This document shows positions 59,338 through 64,000 of a stretch of 64,000 bases of DNA, one piece after another; the stretch's first letter is position 1; each line of letters starts with the position of its first letter. Where the stretch lies: assembly GCA_000349905.1 (NCBI GenBank), contig KB722760.1:62001-126000 (forward strand), read 5' to 3'. The DNA is from Volvariella volvacea V23 (lineage: Eukaryota > Basidiomycota > Agaricomycetes > Agaricales > Pluteaceae). The position numbers and the translations under genes were made by a program. The notes beneath the pieces were generated by a model. The model made no database searches. It was not told the DNA's origin and saw only the letters and a list, made by a program, of their open reading frames with translations.

Positions 59338-61271
59338 TTATCGCAGAGACAATCTGATGCCAAACTCGCCAACCCCTAAAGTATTCCGATTACAGCACTC
59401 CCCCAGCATCTTCCTAACCCTATTCTCTGCGTCCTCCTCACTTTCCCCAGCCAGCGGGGCAACTTCCACCCTCCTCTTCCTCAAAAGTATCGTCAACACT
59501 GCAACGAACTCGACCTGAGCAAACTTCCTCCCGAGACAACCCCTCACCCCTTCAGCAAAGGGAACAAACGCCCCTCGTCTGGGTTTCAGCAGGCCGCCAG
59601 CGGGTTCGGTCGCACCAGGCTCTGAGTTGAAGCGATGTAGGTAAGATGACTCGTTTGATGGATCCCATCGGGTGGGGTCGAACTCTGCAGCGTCAGGACC
59701 CCAGTACTCTGGTTTATGCTGCAAAGCAGAAATATTGTAGGAAATGGGTGAGTGAGGGGGGAGTACATAGTCCCTATTGTCCCAGGTAAGCGTGATAGGT
59801 GCTCCACCAGTGACGCGTGGAACGACAGGTACTGGTGGATAGAGCCTCAAAGTTTCAAACTGCTCGAAGCATGAGCATTTGGGTTTCCAATGAAACGACG
59901 GGCACATACCATAACACTGAGCGGCCCAGTGAGCTTGTCATATAGTGCATATGGCCATTCTGACGGGTCGTCCGACTGTCCGACGAGCGCCTCGTCGATT
60001 TTGCGATGAAGCCATGCCTGTTTGTCTGGATGGAGCGACAACAGTGCAAGAGCAAAATGAAGGGTCCCCGCAGTTGTCTCGTGTCCCGCAATTGAGAAGA
60101 TGAACGTATTCCCAATAATTTCTTCGTCTGTAAATGGCTTGATCTTGTCTGCATCGTCATCATCTTCTTGAATTAGCATAGAAAGCAAATTGCTCCTTCT
60201 CTCGTGGGCTGCATCATTGGAGACCTTGGCACGTTCGTTCGAGACGAGTTTGTGAAGGTAGTTGCCCACATCAACTTTAGCTTCGTAGTATTGCCGAAGG
60301 AAATGTGGAGCCTTTTTGAGCGTCTTATCGGAGAAGATATTGGTGACAATCAAAACTCGAATCAAGATGTGAGCGAGAGACGCAAGTGCGTCCCGGTAAT
60401 TCCGTTGGTAGCCAGGTGGGATATATTGATCTGAGAAAAATTCGTCTTGAACGCTTTCCGAGTCGACTTCATCCTTCGAAGTATTCTTGTCAAACGAAAG
60501 GTGGACACCGAAACCAGCAGCGGAAATGACATTCAGAGTGAGGGAGCGAACGTCCTCCTGGAAGTCGTACACAGTGGCATGTGTCCCAGTCATTTGGGTA
60601 TCCCACTTCCCGAGCATTCCTTGGGCTTGAGATAGGGATTCCCGCCATACGAGAGAGTTGTTGCGTTCACCGAATGGTCTGCTTGTATGCTTGCGATGGC
60701 GCACCCATGTCGGCCCCTCAGACTATAGCAAAAGTGTTAGCCAAATCACCGAGAAGGGAGACTTTTGAACGCACAGTCACGACATTCTCACCAAACAAGT
60801 TCAGCACGGCTTAACCAACAACCACAACGTCAAAACGGAAAGTTTACGAAAATCAAAAAGGAGCATCCACCCACCATAGTGCTCGGAATCCTTGAAAAAC
60901 CGTCTGCTCGTCGCCATATCCCATATGACATCCGCATCTGCGACGTGGATCTCTATACTCCCCGACCCGACTGTCATCAAAACGTCCCCATGCTTCGCAT
61001 GTATATCGTATTTCGCGTTCCGTCTCCAGGAGGACGTCGAGTGGAACGCATACGGCCTCAATGCATTGGGGACCAGATTGAATATGATCCAGCGCCCGAG
61101 CGGCGTTGATGCGAGCGCAAAGTACTGGACGCCGTCGCTGACCGGCCAGTAGATGTAAGGTAGGCCAGTTTGCTTGGCTATGTGGCGATGCTTGAGGATT
61201 TTTGTGATGTACCACGCGACTGCGCAAACGACGACGGTGGTGAGGGTCTTGGAGAGCGGAGGCAGGTCCAT
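59338..61271 (-). CDS. Cytochrome P450, array copy 3
   Basis: Four exons (61271-60875, 60809-60775, 60722-59910, 59859-59338) sum to 588 residues. The N-terminal anchor is TLTTVVVCAVAWYITKILK. The C-helix VRHRKHTSRPF, I-helix AGHETTAGT, ExxR motif FETLRLYP and heme loop FVPFAEGVRGCLGRKFA show a complete enzyme. The acidic loop IQEDDDDADKIKPFTDEE is shared with copy 2 with small changes. Copies 1-3 form a same-strand tandem array produced by local duplication, as shown by their shared intron positions and the 35-nt exon. Substrate unknown; family naming would need a sequence search. Confidence 0.94.
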
Positions 61272-61645
61272 GGTGGATGTGCAGCAAAGTGAGCGCTGTT
61301 GCGAGGAGGATTTGTAAACATCAGCATCATACTTATAGAACGATAATGGTCCTTGTGCCCGGTGCGGGGGATGAGCTTGTCAGGTCGCAAGACACCGCCC
61401 AGACCCTATAGGGTCCCCCACGCATCACTGCACACGTCGCGCCCATATAGCGCCGTCATACAAAATTCGCCGTCATCAACGCTATACCTGACAAAAACCA
61501 GCTAATTAGGAAGTACATGCAGACATATGCCGTAAGTCTGCCCGCCCCGCTGACGATTTACGCTGACGCCAGGGATTCAAGTTTGCCTATTGGGGACAGC
61601 TTAATCCCGACAACCAACTCACTCATGCACCCCTGAAATGCCCGC
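61272..61645. other. Upstream region of P450 copy 3
   Basis: About 370 bases holding the promoter of copy 3. Nothing else recognised. Confidence 0.55.
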
Positions 61646-62410
61646 TCACTCGCATCCCTCGCTCCCAACCAAGGGCGCAATTTCCACTTTACGCTCCCTC
61701 AAGAGCAGCGTCAGTATAGTAACGAACTCGACTTGAGAAAACTTCCCTAAATACCCTTTGGTTGACACGATGGAGGCAGGAAGATTTGTCCGATGGATCC
61801 CGTCGAGAGGAATTGGACTCTGCTACATCGGGTCGCCCGTGCGCTGGGTTGTAGTGCAACACTGGTGTTGTAGGAGTTCTTCCAGGTGATATCCGACTTC
61901 GGAAGGCGTGTCATCAGTGACAAGTAGAAGGGCTGCTATAACCGGGAACGTTCTCGATGTCTCGTGCTACAAAATATCTGTGTCACGCTTGACCCACGAA
62001 CAGACGCTCGCTTAGAGACCTACTATTACACTCAAAGGACCAGTTAGTAGGCTGACTAATTCATAAGACCACTCGGAGGGACTCTCAGATTGTCCGACAA
62101 GTTCCCTGTCGATCTTGCGGTGAAGCTATTCTTGCTTTGTCTGAATGAAGAGCAAGCATCCCCAGTGCAAACTCCATCGTTCCAGCAGTTGTAGCATGCC
62201 AGAGATGAAAAATATGAAAGGACTCCCGATAATCTCGTCATCTAGCTTACTTGACACGAGTGCAAAGTGTGGGATGCTTTCAGAACATGGCCAGTAGATA
62301 TATGGGAGACCCGTTTGTGAGGCCAATTGATGGTGTTTGAGCGGTGAGCAGTGTAAAAATGCGTCCTGCGACGAGATAGACGAGGGATGCAAGGATTCAG
62401 GCGGAACTCG
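61646..62410 (-). pseudogene. P450 pseudogene, array copy 4
   Basis: Minus-strand remnants follow P450 order but are cut. HHQLASQTGLPYIYWPCSES (near the N-terminal anchor region) runs straight into LDDEIIGSPFIFFISGM, which corresponds to TDEEIIGNTFIFSIAGHET in copies 2 and 3. The whole middle of about 300 residues is therefore deleted, and the AGHET motif is lost. Later fragments match the region after the ExxR motif (RTFPVIAALL), and the end reads KGYLGKFSQVEFVTILTLLL. There the heme loop FVPFxEGVRGCLGKKFAQ is deleted down to GYLGKFSQ, so the cysteine ligand is gone. It is dead as an oxidase. Confidence 0.85.
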
Positions 62411-62825
62411 CGACATTTTGAGTATTTTTGCTACTGTAATCGCACAGAGAGTAGGGTTCACGGTGGAGGATAATTTCAGCGTCTAAACGCTTTGAGTGTA
62501 TGCAGCAGCATGGCTCCGTGGAAGACGTTTTCTACGAAAAGGTTAGACATACCCCGAAAAATATGGAAAATAGCGCAACGTACATGACGCGTTGTCCTTA
62601 CCAACCTAAGAAAAACTGCAACACCGGCCCCCCTGAAGCTTGCTGTAAAATGTTGGCACGTTCCAAATGCACCGCACATAACACAGCAAAAGCGGTTATT
62701 TAGAGTGTGTGTGGACAAGAGTGATCAGGGTTGCGGAGAAATAGAACCGACAACTCACGCTACCGGTCAGTGATTTCAACAATGTATATTGAGCAGAGCA
62801 CAAAGACAAGCAAAGTAAAGACCCA
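62411..62825. other. Spacer between the P450 pseudogene and the parvulin gene
   Basis: About 415 bases, no gene recognised. Open frames at 62476-62718 lie on both strands and look random. Confidence 0.55.
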
Positions 62826-63378
62826 TCAACGTCGCGCCTCTACCATAATGATATGGTACCCAAAATTGGTCTTCACCAACGGGGACACGATGGGCTTGTC
62901 GACGGTGGAGGGCTGGAGATGGAATGCAGCATCCTGGAACGGTCCAACCATGCTGCCTCGGTTCATCCAACCAAGACTGCCACCAGCTATCCACGAGGTG
63001 TCAGCTGCAGCCAGACGGGTTGAAGACGGGATGGGACGAACCCTTGGCCTTGTCCTCCGAGTAATCCTGAGCGACCTTGTTGAACGGCTGGCCCTCCTGA
63101 ATCTTCTGAAGAGCCTCGAGTGCCTTTGACTGCTTCTCGCAGAGGATGTGTCGAACATTGATCGCATTGGCGGGTTTCAGGCCTCCTTTGGCCTGCAACG
63201 TTCAGCTCCCGACAGTGGCCACAGCACGCAAGCGCCGTACCTTGCCCTTGGAGTCGTCGCCATCATTGGCCGCTGCCTTTGCCCCCGCCTTTCCCTTTGC
63301 CTTCTTCTCGCCCGACTCTTTCTTGTCCGCCGACTTTTTCTCGTTCTTCTCCGTTGATCCCGAAGCCTTCTTTGCCAT
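62826..63378 (-). CDS. PIN4: Parvulin-type peptidyl-prolyl isomerase (Par14/PIN4 homologue)
   Basis: Three exons (63378-63241, 63192-63042, 62986-62826) sum to 149 residues. A lysine-rich, low-complexity N-terminus of about 45 residues ([20 protein letters not shown]) resembles the basic arm of human Par14. The PPIase domain starts [20 protein letters not shown] and after splicing reads [20 protein letters not shown], then [20 protein letters not shown] and ends [12 protein letters not shown]. No WW domain is present, so it belongs to the Par14 rather than the Pin1 branch. It likely acts in ribosome assembly or chromatin. It is head to head with RLI1, another ribosome biogenesis gene, across 255 bases. 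Confidence 0.94.
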
Positions 63379-63633
63379 GGTCGTGCTCAGCGTCGAGGAT
63401 GATGCAGCATTGGAGAGCAGCCTATGGGAGAGTGGCGATTAGATCAGCACGTGGAATGGTCCCGTAACCGGGAGTCTCCCTCAAAATTTGAAGTCATCGT
63501 CACCAGCCTAAGCGCCCTCAGCACCCCCGTCCGCTCTTTCCTCAGCCCCAGATCCACCGCCATCTGATATCTGGCAGACTCTCGTTGCTGCTTTTCTTGT
63601 ATATACACCGCGATCCGCTGAAGGTCGGGAGAA
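63379..63633. promoter_or_regulatory. Divergent promoter of the parvulin and RLI1 genes
   Basis: The 255 bases between the two start codons must contain both promoters. A minus-strand open frame crosses it and the first RLI1 exon, but it resembles no family and is more likely leader sequence. No clear TATA box seen. Confidence 0.5.
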
Positions 63634-64000
63634 ATGACAGATAAGATCACCAGGATTGCCATCGTCGACTCCAATCGGTGCAAGCCGAAGCGATGCGCAC
63701 AAGAATGTAAAAAGGTGCGTGGTTGGCTTTGTGGTTCCACGCGTAAAGCTGAGATGTTTCTGAATTGCAGTCATGTCCAGTCGTGAAAATGGGTAAGGCG
63801 GCGATCTAATTATCACTACCAACTGGCTCAACGGGATCCAGGCAAGCTATGCATCGAGGTCAAGCCATCCGACAAGATTGCATTCATTTCCGAGTTCCTG
63901 TGCATTGGTTGTGGTATTTGCGTGAAGCGGTCAGTAGCTTTCGTCTTAATTGGGCAAGGCTGATCAGTCCCGTCCAGATGTCCCTTTGAAGCCATCTCAA
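63634..64000 (+). CDS. RLI1: ABC-type ribosome recycling factor Rli1/ABCE1, 5' end
   Basis: Exons 63634-63714, 63771-63792, 63842-63929 and 63978 onward give [20 protein letters not shown], then [39 protein letters not shown] and CPFEAIS, running off the window. All eight cysteines needed for the two 4Fe-4S clusters at the N-terminus are present or set up in the visible part (CxxxxCxxxCxxxCP and CxxCxxCxxxCP patterns). The rest of the gene, with both ATPase domains, lies outside. Rli1 splits ribosomes after termination and is essential in eukaryotes. The start was chosen because the N-terminus matches the family directly. Confidence 0.95.

Noticed and set aside
63444..63831. Minus-strand open frames over the start of RLI1
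   Set aside because: They are antisense to well-supported RLI1 exons and cross the divergent promoter; no family resemblance.
1..64000. CRISPR array, prophage or insertion sequence
   Set aside because: No regularly spaced repeats or transposase-like frames; the gene structure is fungal nuclear throughout.

Overview
The window is eukaryotic, from a basidiomycete fungus and most likely an agaricomycete. Genes are cut by many short introns of about 45-70 nt with GT-AG borders. Several gene families are typical mushroom families: DUF6534-type seven-helix proteins, WW-like membrane proteins, duplicated fungalysins and a P450 array. Order or genus cannot be fixed from the sequence alone; Cantharellales is only a weak guess.

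Layout. 1-1477: the end of a Gfo/Idh/MocA (Gal80-like) oxidoreductase with a 100-N gap. 1776-3136: a secreted alpha/beta hydrolase. 4976-6871: a DUF6534-type membrane protein. 6872-9939: gene-poor. 9940-24450: five members (A-E) of one uncharacterised four-helix membrane family. 25381-34112: conserved cellular genes, namely an SH3-PX-BAR sorting nexin, an aldo-keto reductase and an ASCC2/Cue3 homologue. 34900-36960: a decayed family member (F). 39246-52942: two fungalysin metalloproteases in inverted orientation, enclosing a divergent Hsp20 pair with a strong heat-shock element, an intact family member (G) and a WW-like membrane protein. 54714-62400: three cytochrome P450 genes and a P450 pseudogene. 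62826-64000: a parvulin and the 5' end of RLI1/ABCE1, head to head.

The most interesting object is the A-G family. Five copies (A, B, C, D, G) could be spliced by hand into complete open frames of 622-646 residues with the same exon pattern. They share three N-terminal helices, a roughly 400-residue ectodomain with four invariant cysteines, a fourth helix and a conserved cytosolic tail. Two copies are damaged: F has a stop codon, lost its N-terminus and lost a cysteine; E has a lost start and a tail frameshift. This is a birth-and-death family; I recognise no described function for it.

The secreted and detoxifying genes (fungalysins, P450s, hydrolase) fit an environment-facing accessory region set among conserved genes. 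Exon borders were read by eye from splice signals, frame and comparison between paralogues. Where I give a residue count, the exon lengths sum to a whole number of codons.
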